A stretch of DNA of 64,000 bases from the NCBI GenBank assembly GCA_964030785.1, contig OZ034969.1, forward strand, positions 71,847,562 to 71,911,561, in the 5' to 3' direction. A program made the translations under genes and the position numbers. This stretch comes from Siderastrea siderea. Lineage: Eukaryota > Cnidaria > Anthozoa > Scleractinia > Rhizangiidae. Positions 14,601-22,978 of the stretch are shown here, one piece after another. The notes beneath the pieces were generated by a model. The model was not told the DNA's origin and made no database searches. It saw only the letters and a list, made by a program, of their open reading frames with translations. Positions within the stretch are counted from its first letter, which is position 1. Every line of letters starts with the position of its first letter.

Positions 14601-17600
14601 CGGCTCGTACAAGTGCGAATGTGATTAGGGCCTGTACTTTATTGACGGGAAATGTAGAGGTATTATCATAGTTTTTGAATCAATAACTGATTTTTTTGTA
14701 TGTTCTTTGTTTTTGTTCCTTTGTTTGTTGTTGTTGTCATTTGAGAAAGATCAGAAGGCTTTTTTGTATAATGACAACTGCCCATTCAAGTTTCCTGATA
14801 ACACTAAATCGCTACCAAGTAAGGTCGCGTTTAATAAGAACCTTTAATGTTGTAACTTTAGTTTGGAAACACAAACAAACCGCTTATTGAATGACACAAT
14901 TGTTTCTCAGCCCAATCGAATAAAGGAGCTCCACAGATTGAAAACAATAAGAATTTGAACTGGTAGGAGGCTGACACCGTGTCACACTTCCAGCCAGGGA
15001 ACAGAAAGGAGAATTTGAAACGGAGTCTTCCGGATTTCAAGTCAGCGCCCTTACGTGTGGATTACAAATAAAGCCTGTAACAACAAAAACGTAAAAACTG
15101 TTTCTTTTCATTTATTTCAATTTGTTCTGACGGCCACACGCCGTCAGAACAAAATGGAAATAAAAATAAGAAACACTTGACTTAGTAACAATTTTCACAG
15201 TGGCTTTAAGCTTTAGAAACCGATGAAATGTGTCCTTCTGAGACTCTAGGCAATCCCACCTCTAGGACCGGTACAGACTTAACCCGCTTGTCGTATTTGT
15301 TCATAACTAGCCTACGATCATGTAACACATTTTTGAGCATGTTGTTTCCTCAGGTCTAGCGAAGAACGAGACGGCTCCTAAGCCTGTGCTTCCTGAACCA
15401 CGTGTGCCATCAACAAAGGAACAGGAGCAGGCTGTCCAGATCTCAATTGCAACAAGGAATGACGTAAGTGAAAAAAAGGTTTGCAACCACTTTGTGTACT
15501 GCAATACCACGTGCCGTCAGAGTTGGTCAGGCGTTTGAAGCATAGCTATCAGGTAGAATGATATCCGAGAGAGAATTAGAAGAAGTATGCGTTATTTGGT
15601 ATTCTGTTTGATATTGATAAGAATAATAAGGCATAAAGACGGCTCCAAATGGGTTATTAGGTCACAACCTACAAGAAAAGAATTCACACACAAAAAAGAG
15701 GAAAAAACGTGCTTCTAGAGCAACAGGAACGTTTGCAGGTATTGCTACAAACAAAAATGCGTAAAAGAAAAACAAAGCGCTAAGATATAAAATAAAGATC
15801 TGTGCATATGTATTACCTTTTTGTCTGAAATGGGGTCTAACTTATGGCGTTTTAGCCTGAAATGGAGAAAGATAGTAGGTTTGCGTCTAAAAAAAGCTAT
15901 AAGAAACTATGTAATATGGTCTGAGCTCCCAGCTCAGAGCTGCACACTCTTTCCCACGAACCCGTAAGGAGCAGTCAGAACGGTGTTGTACAGCGCTCTT
16001 CATTCCAACTATAGCTCCACTTCAAATACTAATTCTCTTTGAATTTTCCTTTAACAGTTTGAATGGGATTTCTCAACCGACAAGTCTTTCAAAGAAAAAA
16101 TGGCTTCTGTCACCTCAAGTTACTGTAACGAGAACAGGACAGAATGTGCGCTTAGGGAGTCAAGGCGAAAAAGGTAATCATGACAATTTCGTGTGCGTTT
16201 CGTTTTCCGAAAGGTTATCTGGCCATCGAGCTGCGACAACTCTCAAGTATACAGGAAGAAAAACGTGATGGCAGATGAAGTGATGCAGTGACAGAGACAA
16301 TAGGACAAAGCCGATTGCTTTTTTAAAAATTTTTAATTTTTTTTGTTTATCACTAGGCGTGCTCTATTTCATGACCTCTACACCGCTGACCAAGTTCACC
16401 TCCTTCCTGGTTACCCTAGCAACGCCACAGGCTCTCTCCTGGTGGCATTTTACGTGCAGCAGCCTCTGGGAGAGTTCGTTGGAAATATCTCGGTACTTCC
16501 TAGTAACGCATTACTTGGCATTATTCTCCTGTACAAGCCAGATATTGAGAGCGCCATTCGGGCAAACATCACTAATATAAAAACTTTATTCATACCTACC
16601 ACAACATCGCCAACAAAGAAACCAGTGGAACCAAATAGCAACGACAACTGGAAGTGGATTGTAATTGGTGTTAGTGTTGGAGTGGTCGTCATCATTTTCC
16701 TTATTGTCTTCGTGGTTTGGAAGTAAGTTTTTTTCGCCTGGCTCCCAAAACGTTATCCTAATGACTGTCGCAAAACCTAAACCAAAATAAATCGCATCTG
16801 ACCATTCAAAATTTAGGCAATAACAAAACCATTGAATACGTGCCAAGCGCGAAAAACGCATTCACGCAAAAGAAATCACGAATGATTCCAGATTTACTCT
16901 TAATTGTTGACAAAACCGCATGTGTTTAAAGCAATCTAGATGCAAAGGTTACAGTTACTCCACACCTCCACAAGGGAAAAGAAAAGTAGCAAACAATAGT
17001 AAAAAAGATTTTTAAGGCGCCGGCTATCTAAAGTTCTAAGGCGCTTTACAATAAGTTCGATGAGAGAAAACAACAGTGTTTTAAAATATTATTGAATCGG
17101 ATAAGGTAGGGTAAAGTCACACACGACCCGCAGGAGGCAAGAGCTTATCCCGGTTTCTGTAACATGAAGCAACTAAGAGTATTTCTACTCCCCGCTGGAT
17201 GGGATGCTAGTCCATCACAGGGTTACCCCCAGCAGTATGTCGCTGGTACCCAGTATACACCTGAGTGGAGAGACACAAACTGGAGTAAAGTTTCTAGCTT
17301 GTCTAAGGAAACCACGCGATAAAAGGGGCCAGGCCCCAAACCGCGAACCTTCCTGTCTGAAGACGAAGGTCATTTGAATTTTGAAGTAATTTAAAGGCCA
17401 GAAAACGAAGCTGATTGTTAGGTATATTATGACATAAAAAGCGAGCTAGACTTAAATTCTTTCATTCTCTCTTATTTTTAGGATGAAGAAGAAAGGAAAA
17501 GTTACAGTAATTCCCGCCTCTGAAGATTTCCCCGACGAAGCCGTCGTCATGGAGAGTTATAAGCCGGGAACGAGTCGTGAACGCCAGATGGCTTGGGAGA

Positions 17601-17611
17601 CAGTCACTTAA
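3..17611 (+). CDS. Transmembrane mucin-like protein (Ser-rich repeats, NIDO, AMOP, VWD, EGF x6, TM), 3' part of gene
   Basis: This is a multi-exon gene with 20 exons in view: 3-1275, 1694-1854, 2477-2869, 3148-3248, 3939-4031, 4486-5072, 5489-5710, 7114-7446, 9011-9271, 9568-9761, 10404-10740, 11066-11191, 11860-11982, 13003-13125, 13820-13948, 14531-14659, 15354-15463, 16058-16173, 16357-16722 and 17482-17611. Every junction is GT-AG and the phases agree throughout, giving 1,769 codons including the stop. The order Ser-rich repeats, NIDO, AMOP, VWD, EGF-like domains, membrane anchor and short tail is that of MUC4/SUSD2-like proteins. From family knowledge it also matches the mucin-like protein of coral skeletal organic matrix. 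It is likely a cell-surface or shed glycoprotein acting in mucus, adhesion or the calcifying matrix; that role is inference. The start lies left of the window. Exon 16 contains an in-frame TAG at 14626-14628. Confidence 0.85.
1694..4031 (+). CDS. NIDO domain exons of the mucin-like gene (1694-1854, 2477-2869, 3148-3248, 3939-4031)
   Basis: Four exons encode a NIDO (nidogen extracellular) domain. The first carries the family opening (YPYGPKQGDKEF, then a FPFFGQ-type strand) and the second continues with a C-x-NG-x-I strand and an APFWATTDEY segment. The third has QAVIITDGFNTFLMYNY and the fourth ends with AGWNAGDDDQTY. Splice phases are 1, 0, 0, 2 and 2. The domain is unusually rich in Tyr and Trp, with one run of ten aromatics in thirteen residues near 2810-2845. 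The introns (1276-1693, 1855-2476, 2870-3147, 3249-3938) hold no gene I can support. Confidence 0.8.
4486..5072 (+). CDS. AMOP domain exon of the mucin-like gene
   Basis: A 587 bp exon (phase 2 in, phase 1 out) encodes about 195 residues. It carries the AMOP pattern C-x-W near the start, a CPCTGWQAWLDWGRF core, a later WC, and the MCCY pair. The Cys spacing is typical of AMOP domains of MUC4/SUSD2-like proteins, where they are thought to act in adhesion. The segment has very high Trp and Tyr content. The exon sits between the NIDO and VWD exons, as the family expects. Confidence 0.82.
5091..5402. repeat. Compound tetranucleotide microsatellite in intron 6
   Basis: Successive blocks of (GATT)n at 5092-5150, (ATCC)n to about 5175, (GACT)n from about 5205, (GGCT)n from about 5256, and (GACT)n again to about 5372. 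It starts about 20 bases after the AMOP exon donor. Long SQSV-type reading frames on the minus strand here are only translations of the repeat. Confidence 0.95.
5489..7446 (+). CDS. VWD domain exons of the mucin-like gene (5489-5710, 7114-7446)
   Basis: The first exon opens with WFWGDPHFKTLDGGNYTFNG, the diagnostic start of a von Willebrand factor type D domain (GDPHxxTxDG). The second continues with a GGIDILVDH strand and ends with GLLGTWNDNPDDDYTLPDG, the family's G-L-x-G-x-x-x-x-x-x-x-DD/F-x-x-P-x-G motif. Both exons keep phase 1. I chose the donor at 5711 (GTGAGG) over 5698 (GTAAGG) because only 5711 keeps the frame. The domain is truncated relative to gel-forming mucins but normal for MUC4/SUSD2-like proteins. 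Confidence 0.82.
5711..7113. other. Intron 7, containing a GC-rich inserted repeat at about 6228-6990
   Basis: From 6228 the composition becomes GC-rich, beginning with the perfect palindrome GCGCGCTAGCGCGC at 6232-6245 and a G-rich run near 6340. The block ends with a tRNA-like sequence and a T-rich tract at about 6960-6998. This looks like a mobile repeat, but I cannot name the family. ORFs in it show no protein features. Confidence 0.5.
6884..6960 (+). repeat. tRNA-like sequence, probable tRNA-derived SINE head
   Basis: A box A-like TGGTCGACTGG at about 6893-6903 and a box B-like GGTTCAAATCC at about 6938-6948 are spaced as in a tRNA gene and followed by a T-rich tail. The acceptor ends do not pair well, so a functional tRNA is unlikely. 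Confidence 0.5.
8491..8607. repeat. (AGTC)n and (AGTT)n microsatellite in intron 8
   Basis: A short ATTT run is followed by about nine AGTC/CAGT units and then about sixteen AGTT units. The rest of intron 8 (7447-9010) shows no gene that I can support. Confidence 0.95.
9011..9761 (+). CDS. Mucin-like gene exons after VWD (9011-9271, 9568-9761): MUC4/SUSD2-type region and Ig/cadherin-like strand region
   Basis: The first exon reads W-QINQSQSLFTYNY, the conserved SESLFTY-type segment that follows VWD in SUSD2/MUC4-like proteins, and includes a CGDDYECLFDVA segment (Cys pair plus DxxAT-like motif). The second begins NFPPKIVDVPSTINATLYKT and continues with DNDTITFRV, which resembles a cadherin- or Ig-like beta-sandwich half. 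It continues into the first part of exon 11 (FNLSFVATDDKG). Several N-x-T/S sites are present. Phases are 1, 1 and 0. Confidence 0.72.
10404..10740 (+). CDS. Mucin-like gene exon with two EGF-like modules
   Basis: This exon enters in phase 0 and leaves in phase 1. It finishes the preceding beta-sandwich (ATDDKGASATW) and then encodes a Cys-rich EGF-like module ending CQGGYTGRFC. A second module (DIDACEMNGQPCYADVEC to CPTGYTGNGAQC) follows. Six-Cys spacing is visible in both. Long ORFs on the minus strand over the same bases are shadows. Confidence 0.8.
11066..11191 (+). CDS. Mucin-like gene exon: calcium-binding EGF-like domain
   Basis: A single phase 1-1 exon encodes FDECQSN, then CEQVCVNVPGSFFCDCRDGY and a closing Cys. 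The D-E start and the NxPGSFxCxC core are the calcium-binding EGF pattern. Confidence 0.83.
11609..11660 (-). repeat. tRNA-like box A fragment beside a short palindromic repeat
   Basis: On the minus strand TAGCTCAGTGGTAGAGC (about 11639-11656) matches a tRNA D-arm. Next to it GGTCATGACC occurs twice, five bases apart. No box B is seen, so this is at most a SINE remnant. Confidence 0.35.
11860..11982 (+). CDS. Mucin-like gene exon: calcium-binding EGF-like domain
   Basis: A 123 bp phase 1-1 exon encodes DINECLPTNDCMQQC, then INTQGSYNCSC and a final Cys, a clean cbEGF. Introns on both sides (11192-11859, 11983-13002) contain no supported gene. Confidence 0.83.
   Translation: MSMNVCQQMTACSSASILKEVTTVHATSILKQILLTGETV
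13003..13125 (+). CDS. Mucin-like gene exon: EGF-like domain
   Basis: A phase 1-1 exon of 123 bp encodes TNPCSSGHDCQHVC, then TCACYANYELESDGKKC. It has six Cys but lacks the D-x-D/N-E calcium-binding start, so it looks like a non-calcium EGF variant. Confidence 0.8.
13820..13948 (+). CDS. Mucin-like gene exon: calcium-binding EGF-like domain
   Basis: A phase 1-1 exon of 129 bp encodes DIDECDPTKLLNRCEQIC, then NTLGSYKCSCQEGF and a final Cys. This is a canonical cbEGF. Confidence 0.84.
14094..14141. repeat. (ATC)n microsatellite
   Basis: An ATC trinucleotide run in intron 15. It produces a poly-Asp reading frame on the minus strand that is not a gene. Confidence 0.9.
14531..14659 (+). pseudogene. 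Mucin-like gene exon: cbEGF with in-frame stop
   Basis: A 129 bp phase 1-1 exon encodes DINECVDDE, then CVNTRGSYKCECD. A TAG at 14626-14628 follows, in the frame shared by all neighbouring exons, and the EGF then continues (GLYFIDGKC). Splice sites are intact (TTCCAG and AG|GTATTA). Because its length is a multiple of three, skipping this exon would keep the gene in frame. Without skipping, the SEA-like, TM and tail parts would be lost. A sequencing error or real nonsense allele are the alternatives. Confidence 0.78.
15099..15175. repeat. Near-perfect hairpin in intron 16
   Basis: Two arms of about 36 bases flank a five-base loop (CACAC at 15135-15139). The inner TTCTGACGGC and GCCGTCAGAA arms match perfectly and the outer parts differ at a few positions. 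It is likely a tiny foldback or MITE remnant. Confidence 0.8.
15354..16722 (+). CDS. Mucin-like gene membrane-proximal (SEA-like) and transmembrane exons (15354-15463, 16058-16173, 16357-16722)
   Basis: Exon 17 is a Pro/Glu-rich linker leading into QISIATRND. Exons 18 and 19 together (FEWDFSTDKSFKEKM, a Cys pair, then TADQVHLLPGYPSNA and SLLVAFYVQQP) have the look of a SEA-like fold: an opening helix, then strands with an autoproteolysis-like region, though no GSVVV site is visible. Exon 19 ends with a Thr/Pro-rich linker and one hydrophobic span, WIVIGVSVGVVVIIFLIVFV, then W-K. That is a type I membrane anchor. Confidence 0.78.
17482..17611 (+). CDS. Mucin-like gene last coding exon: short cytoplasmic tail
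   Basis: It enters in phase 2 and encodes a basic MKKKGKV stretch just inside the membrane, then an acidic segment and MESYKPGTSRERQ, ending AWETVT and TAA. A diverged copy of this exon with an intact frame is present at 46653-46768. Confidence 0.82.
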
Positions 17612-19525
17612 ATTGATAGTTTAACTTCAAGAGAAATCTGCACTATTTTCGACACAGCATCACTGTGCATTATTGCACATTAAAAAGTCTTAAAGACGAT
17701 TATTTAAACCAAGGTTGCACAGAGTTTAAGAACTGAACTAATTGTAGGTTATTAAAAGAACTGAACTAATCTTTAGCAAGGTCATTGCGATTATCTAGTC
17801 TTTCACTTGTTACACTTGAATGTCACTTGTCTAACCAGTATGACTCTTTTCCAAGTTTCAATAAATAATACAATTTAGAGTTCCTCTTAGGATGTCGTTC
17901 TTGAAGTGCTTGTATTAACCTCACTCGATTGTCTTACTAAAACTTAGTTTCAATTTTCTGCCCACAATTTCCTTTAGTTTGCCTTATGACGGATGCAATA
18001 CATGAGCTGTTTCAGGTGCTTGAGAACAACAGATCAAGCGCATGTCTGAGATGAACATGACAAGGGAGGGACGCGCTGGCAGTTTACTGGGGCGAAATCG
18101 AAAAATCGAAGCCAGTTCGCGTCAGAATGAAATGTTAAATGTTCAGTACCGCTAATGAGTAACAAACATACACTTTTGGTGATCTGAGATTTAAGCATAA
18201 ATTACAAATGAAGAATAACTTACCAATTACACATTTTAATGACTATGTTTTGATTGTGTTCTTTGTTTCCTGGTCCACAAGCCTTCTTGTCCATGTCCTC
18301 GAATGATACTCCTTTGACGTAAACAATTTCTGATATTACTGTCTTTGACTAGTCAGTTTTCCATTTGATATCTGCATTTGATCATTCATGATTAGCAAAG
18401 TTTACTCCTTTCTGTCTCAGAAAACCACATCAAGATCCAATGGATAAAAAGAGCGATTTAAAGGCGTGTTTTGTTCCGTAATTTGAATGGTCCGTGGTTT
18501 CTTCTTTCGAATCATCCTCTTTATTCCGTTTTTCCAAGTTTCCAGCTATAACTAGCCAGAACTGACATCTAGATATTTCCCAGTTTAACAGTTAAGCTCT
18601 GCAGAACTCAGAGGATTTTTCTATCAAGTATCTGATTACTATTCAATATATTCAGTATTACACAGGGTGCATCTTACTTGAAGGATGAGGTGAATACAGA
18701 AGCTGACTATCAATATTCAAAGGACTGGAAATGTTTTGTGACACAAATAGATGCAAATGATCTTCTCGCGCTTATCTCTCAATGAACACTGTAAGACACG
18801 TGTGACGGCGAGTAAGGAGAATTTGTATCAGCATATAGTTCATAACAGTATGCTGATTTGATGCATTGAAGGAGTTGAAATCCGTTTTCAGTCTCCTCAG
18901 TTTAACTTGTCAAAACCTGGGCTGCCGTTAAGGTTAACCTCTCTTAAAATGAGCTTAATACTGTTCAAAATCGAATCCCACTTACGGAACGCCTTTATTT
19001 AAATTATTTTCTTTCTTGTTCCTGTTTCGTCTACAGTTTTGATAGGAAATGCCACCTTATGTCTGAACTATACAAATGTGCATAATAGCTTAAACAATGA
19101 AGTAACGTCAAAAAACAAACAGCCTGCGGAAAAGCTCGTTTTTGCATAATATTTGTTAAGGGTAACTTGCGTTACACATCTCAAAGAACGTACTCAGTTC
19201 GCACAATCCATGGCGTCTGGGATTTATGTACCACGTGTATTTAACTAGTCGATAACAGACGATGTTAGTCAGAGCGAGAAAAATGGAATTGGTTATCAGA
19301 AAAACTACGGTGAGCTATTAGTGTAAATGAATTTTACAACTTTTTTGTAAATATATTGTCTTGTAGGCCGCGATATTATTAATAGACCACGATTGCATAA
19401 TTAATTAGCTCCAGAAAAAATACATGTTCGGTTTATATTTACAATATCAAGGATACTGTTTTCAATATAATTTTTAGTCATTGAAAATGAGTTCCAGTCT
19501 TATCTAGAGTCTTCGTTCTGTCAAG
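17612..19525. other. 3' UTR and intergenic region between the mucin-like and pentraxin-like genes
   Basis: A likely poly(A) signal AATAAA lies at 17860-17865. The rest is AT-rich with no supported gene. Most of it is repeated at 46769-50280 with insertions, as part of the segmental duplication. Confidence 0.7.
17860..17865 (+). terminator. Poly(A) signal of the mucin-like gene
   Basis: AATAAA about 250 bases after the stop codon; it is the first canonical hexamer downstream on the coding strand. Confidence 0.6.
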
Positions 19526-21502
19526 ATGTTCGCTACAAAGTTGATTTGGTTTTATCTGTGCCTTGTGGCTGTTTCCCAAGTTATCTCGTCCACTCGAGTC
19601 AACACAACATCCCCGGATGGGAAGGTTTTTATCTCTGGAGATCATAACGAATTTGTTGTGTCCACGGCTCGAGAATCAAAGATCGCACTCGCTGAGATCA
19701 AAAGCAAGTTGGAGTCAGTGGACAAGAAAGATAAAGAGTTCTCAACAAAACTGCAAGCCTTGGATAAACGAATGGCCGCCCTTGACAAGATTCAAGGAAA
19801 TCTAAAAACAATGAACCAAACCATTGAAGCTTTGTCCGAGAAAGTAGAAAAAAAAGATAAGGAGTTCTCGAGAAAACTGCAAGGCTTGGAAAAGAGAATC
19901 TTGCTTCTAGACAAGATTCCAGCAAAACTGAATGCACTGAACCAGACAATTGAAACGTTGTCCAAAACGGTTGAGGCACTAAACAAGTCAAATGCAGGGC
20001 TGATCGGGCAGGTTGAGGCGATGTCTCAGAGGCTGTCGGGTTTGGAAAGAAAAGGTACACAAATTGTTTTCTTACTTTCAAGTTCTCAGAGGTAAAAATG
20101 GTTTGACAAGTTGTGGGATGAGAAAAATCGAGACGGGAAGGTGTATACTAGACATCCTGAACGCGGGATACCGCATAAAATAACCGTGGCACGATAGTGT
20201 TATAGTTCATTAATCATAGGCGGGATACGGAACACGAAAGGGCGCGGAGAAGCGTGATTTGAAAGTTCAATATTGTACCCTCTAGCTCAAATAAATTCCG
20301 AATTTCTGAATGGGTCTGGGTCCAAACACGTTGTGCCTATCGCAAACTCCAAGAGGTACATAAAATATTAAAATTCGCTATTATTTGACAATAATGAATT
20401 TCCTGTGCATTTGTGCGCGTATGTAGACCTATATAGGGTATGTGTTTTTATGACCGTCTTTCCTCCCGCAAAACATTTCTTTATTTCTTCAACAGAGTGT
20501 TTTCTTTCATTTGCTATTACCTCGCAGTAGACAACTACGCTCTGTTATTCCCGCGAAAAGGAACCAGTGATTACGTCATCACACGTGGTATGCCGAACCT
20601 CAAAGCCGTGACATTCTGTCTGTGGATGAAGACCGCTGATAAAGGAAATGTTGCAGTTCCGCTGAGCTATGCAGTGCCGGGATCAGACAACGAGATCACC
20701 CTGGGAGGCAGCAAGTTTGATATCTGGATTGGAGCTAGTTATAGGTGAAACAGTATACACAAATGTGCAGTAAAAACCTTTATAATCCCGCCTACTGGTT
20801 GAAGTTCAACAGTCTGGTCGCACAAAAGCATTGTCTACTGTTTCGATTTAAACCAACAAAGGCAAGGCAATCTCGTTTCCAGGACCTTTTCTCAAGAGAT
20901 GCAAATAAAGCTTGAATCTAATTTGTTTCATCAATAGTTCAACGAAATTTTATTAAAAAGGTCAACCAACAACTGAACAACTCAGTTAACTAATACTGGA
21001 ACAGGATGAGAGGTCTGACATCACTATTCGCTCTTATTTTAGTAGGCGGACCTCCGTTTCTGCAAACGACGGAAGATGGCACCACATCTGCGTGACATGG
21101 GAGAATACCGCTGGATCATGGAAGCTGTATAAAGATGGCAAGTTTGGCTTCGCTGGAAAAGGTTTCAAAACAGGTATATTTTCTGCGTGATGTGCAAATA
21201 ACTTCATCAAAGCCGTATAATATGCTAATAATATATTTAAACATTTCTTAGGTCACGTGATTCGTGGCGGTGAAGCACTGGTACTAGGCCAAGAGCAAGA
21301 TTCAGTGGGAGGATCCTTTGATGCCAATCAGTGTTTCATCGGTGAAATGACAGGTGTCAACATCTGGGATCACGTGATAGGAGACGAGGAGATCAAGCGC
21401 ATGTCCAAGTCGTGCCATTCAGGGGTGGGGAACGTGTTCCAGTGGCGCACCTTTAAGGCTTACGTGAAAGGTTCAGTGAAGATCATTAAACCTTCATGTT
21501 AA
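19526..21502 (+). CDS. Secreted coiled-coil / pentraxin-like protein, complete copy
   Basis: Four exons (19526-20054, 20528-20744, 21046-21173, 21252-21502) give 1,125 bases, 374 residues, with consistent GT-AG sites (phases 1, 2, 1). Residues 1 to about 21 (MFATKLIWFYLCLVAVSQVIS) form a signal peptide. Residues about 50-175 are heptad-rich with repeated KKDKEFS-K-LQ-L-K-R units, a coiled coil. The C-terminal part is a pentraxin/LamG-like jelly roll: DNYALLFPRKGTSDYV, FCLWM, HHICVTWEN (close to the pentraxin signature HxCxTWES) and LVLGQEQDSVGGSFDANQ. The architecture resembles neuronal pentraxins, oligomerising through the coiled coil and binding ligands in a calcium-dependent way; that activity is inferred. 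The third exon could start at 21043 instead. A broken paralogue lies at 50296-56339. Confidence 0.83.
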
Positions 21503-21530
21503 CCTACATGAAGATGTCAGCTCCAAACTA

Positions 21531-21536
21531 AATAAA
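21531..21536 (+). terminator. Poly(A) signal of the intact pentraxin-like gene
   Basis: AATAAA 29 bases after the stop codon. The duplicated gene has AGTAAA at the matching place. Confidence 0.65.
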
Positions 21537-22391
21537 GTAAACTTCTGGTAACATAGTATGTAACTAATACGGAACACCAACCATTAAAGACAATGTTTGA
21601 TAAAAGTTTTGTTTGTTTTGCTCATAATCCACAGAATACGCCCGTTAAGGTCCCTATCTTCCTTCAGTCGCAGTTTATTCCGGCTTTTCTACTTACTTCT
21701 CTCGCTAAAATTGCCGTTCGGGGGGATTTACTGCCAAAAATTAGCACGTTTTAAGAACATTCCAACCTCAAATTATCAAAAAAAGGGGGGGTTAGCCTCA
21801 GCTCAAAAAAAAAACAGAACAGGACTACCTTTTATAAAAAAAAAAGAGTGTATTGTTTTAACAATTATCAAACTCCCAATCGTTGTTTGGTTACTCACAG
21901 AATGTCTGAAAAAACGGGTTTTGAGTTTTGTATTGAAGGCAGATTTTTAATAGTTGCTTGAAAAATTCAAGAATTTGATGAGACCAAGTTGCGACTTACA
22001 ACAACACTTCCTAATTTAAGGTCTGTCTCAACGTGAAGGTTGGCTAGAAGATCATATAGATGGTAGAAGGTCAAGTTCATTCTCAGCCTATGGAGTACTC
22101 AGGGTCTCTAGGTTGCTGCAATTCAAGATGGTAGCTAGCCTGTTACTAAACAGTCATTCCAAGGCGAGCGTGCCTTGCATTTGAGGTAATACTCAGTGAG
22201 TGAAAAACCAACGAGGGACCTTGCGCCGAGTTGGTTATAATCACCTCATAGCCGACAAGCGCGAGTGGGATAATTAATTTATTGCAATCTCAAATTCGGT
22301 AATCGTTGCCCGATTTTTTTTTTTATTGTTCTTTGTTAAGGCAAAAAGCAAGGTTACTTGGTAATTTCCTTTTACGGTGACCCAGTGGGAA
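21537..22391. other. Intergenic DNA before the Polinton
   Basis: AT-rich sequence with A-runs. Bases up to about 21972 match the second copy around 56345-57925. Bases 21973-22391 have no counterpart there, so they were either inserted in this copy or lost from the other. I see no gene. Confidence 0.6.
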
Positions 22392-22396
22392 AGCTA
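22392..22396. repeat. Left target-site duplication of the Polinton
   Basis: AGCTA immediately before the left terminus, repeated after the right terminus. Polintons usually make 6 bp duplications; only five match here. Confidence 0.75.
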
Positions 22397-22600
22397 AGTA
22401 GTAAAGCCGGGATTTAATGAATACCACCTCATCCGTACACCTGTATTTACCTCTTTTAAACCACCCAGCGCACAAAGCGAAGCAAGCAGGATGAGGGGAG
22501 GCAGTACCAGCGCGGATGTGTCACGGAAAATATTTGGTATTGAAGTCACGTCAGCTATAGAATATAAATATTTTCCAATTGAAGAAATATCTGCAAAAAC
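22397..22600 (+). repeat. Left terminal inverted repeat of the Polinton
   Basis: It begins AGTAGTAAAGCCGGGATTTA. It pairs with the complement of 44725-44804, and its inner part pairs with the complement of about 44440-44625. The first ORF follows within 30 bases. Confidence 0.85.
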
Positions 22601-22626
22601 GCACCGTTCGTTATATTGTTTTAACA

Positions 22627-22932
22627 ATGGTTCGCAGAGCGAACAAGTGCGCCTGGTTATTACGCCATAGCAAAGAAAACTGTGGAAAAACCTGCGAAAG
22701 TACCTTTTGCGGTCGGCATAATTATTTGATTAGTAAAGGAAAAAACAGTCCTTTTCCTTGTCGCAATTGCGGTATTGGGGTTTTGTGTGATTACTGTCTT
22801 TGCATTTCTTGTGGCGGAAGTGCACTTAAACATAGGTTTATTCGCATTCATAAAAAAGCAAAACAAAATTTTAATCTTGTTTTGCTTGAACTTTTGTCAA
22901 ACCAATTAGAAAATAAGCACCCCTCGGTATAA
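22627..22932 (+). CDS. Small Cys-rich protein of the Polinton left end
   Basis: A 101-residue ORF. I start it at 22627, where ATG is preceded by TATATTGTTTTAACA, the same arrangement as the next gene; the longer frame from 22579 runs back into the terminal repeat. It contains spaced Cys and His residues (KCAWLL, CGKTCESTFCGRH) and a dense cluster CRNCGIGVLCDYCLCISCGG that could bind two zinc ions. The C-terminus is basic. I do not recognise a named family. It lies 46 bases before the polymerase, in the same direction. Confidence 0.65.
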   Translation: MVRRANKCAWLLRHSKENCGKTCESTFCGRHNYLISKGKNSPFPCRNCGIGVLCDYCLCISCGGSALKHRFIRIHKKAKQNFNLVLLELLSNQLENKHPSV

Positions 22933-22978
22933 TAAAAATTTTTCATTTGGAAATTTGTTGTTACTATATATTTTAACA

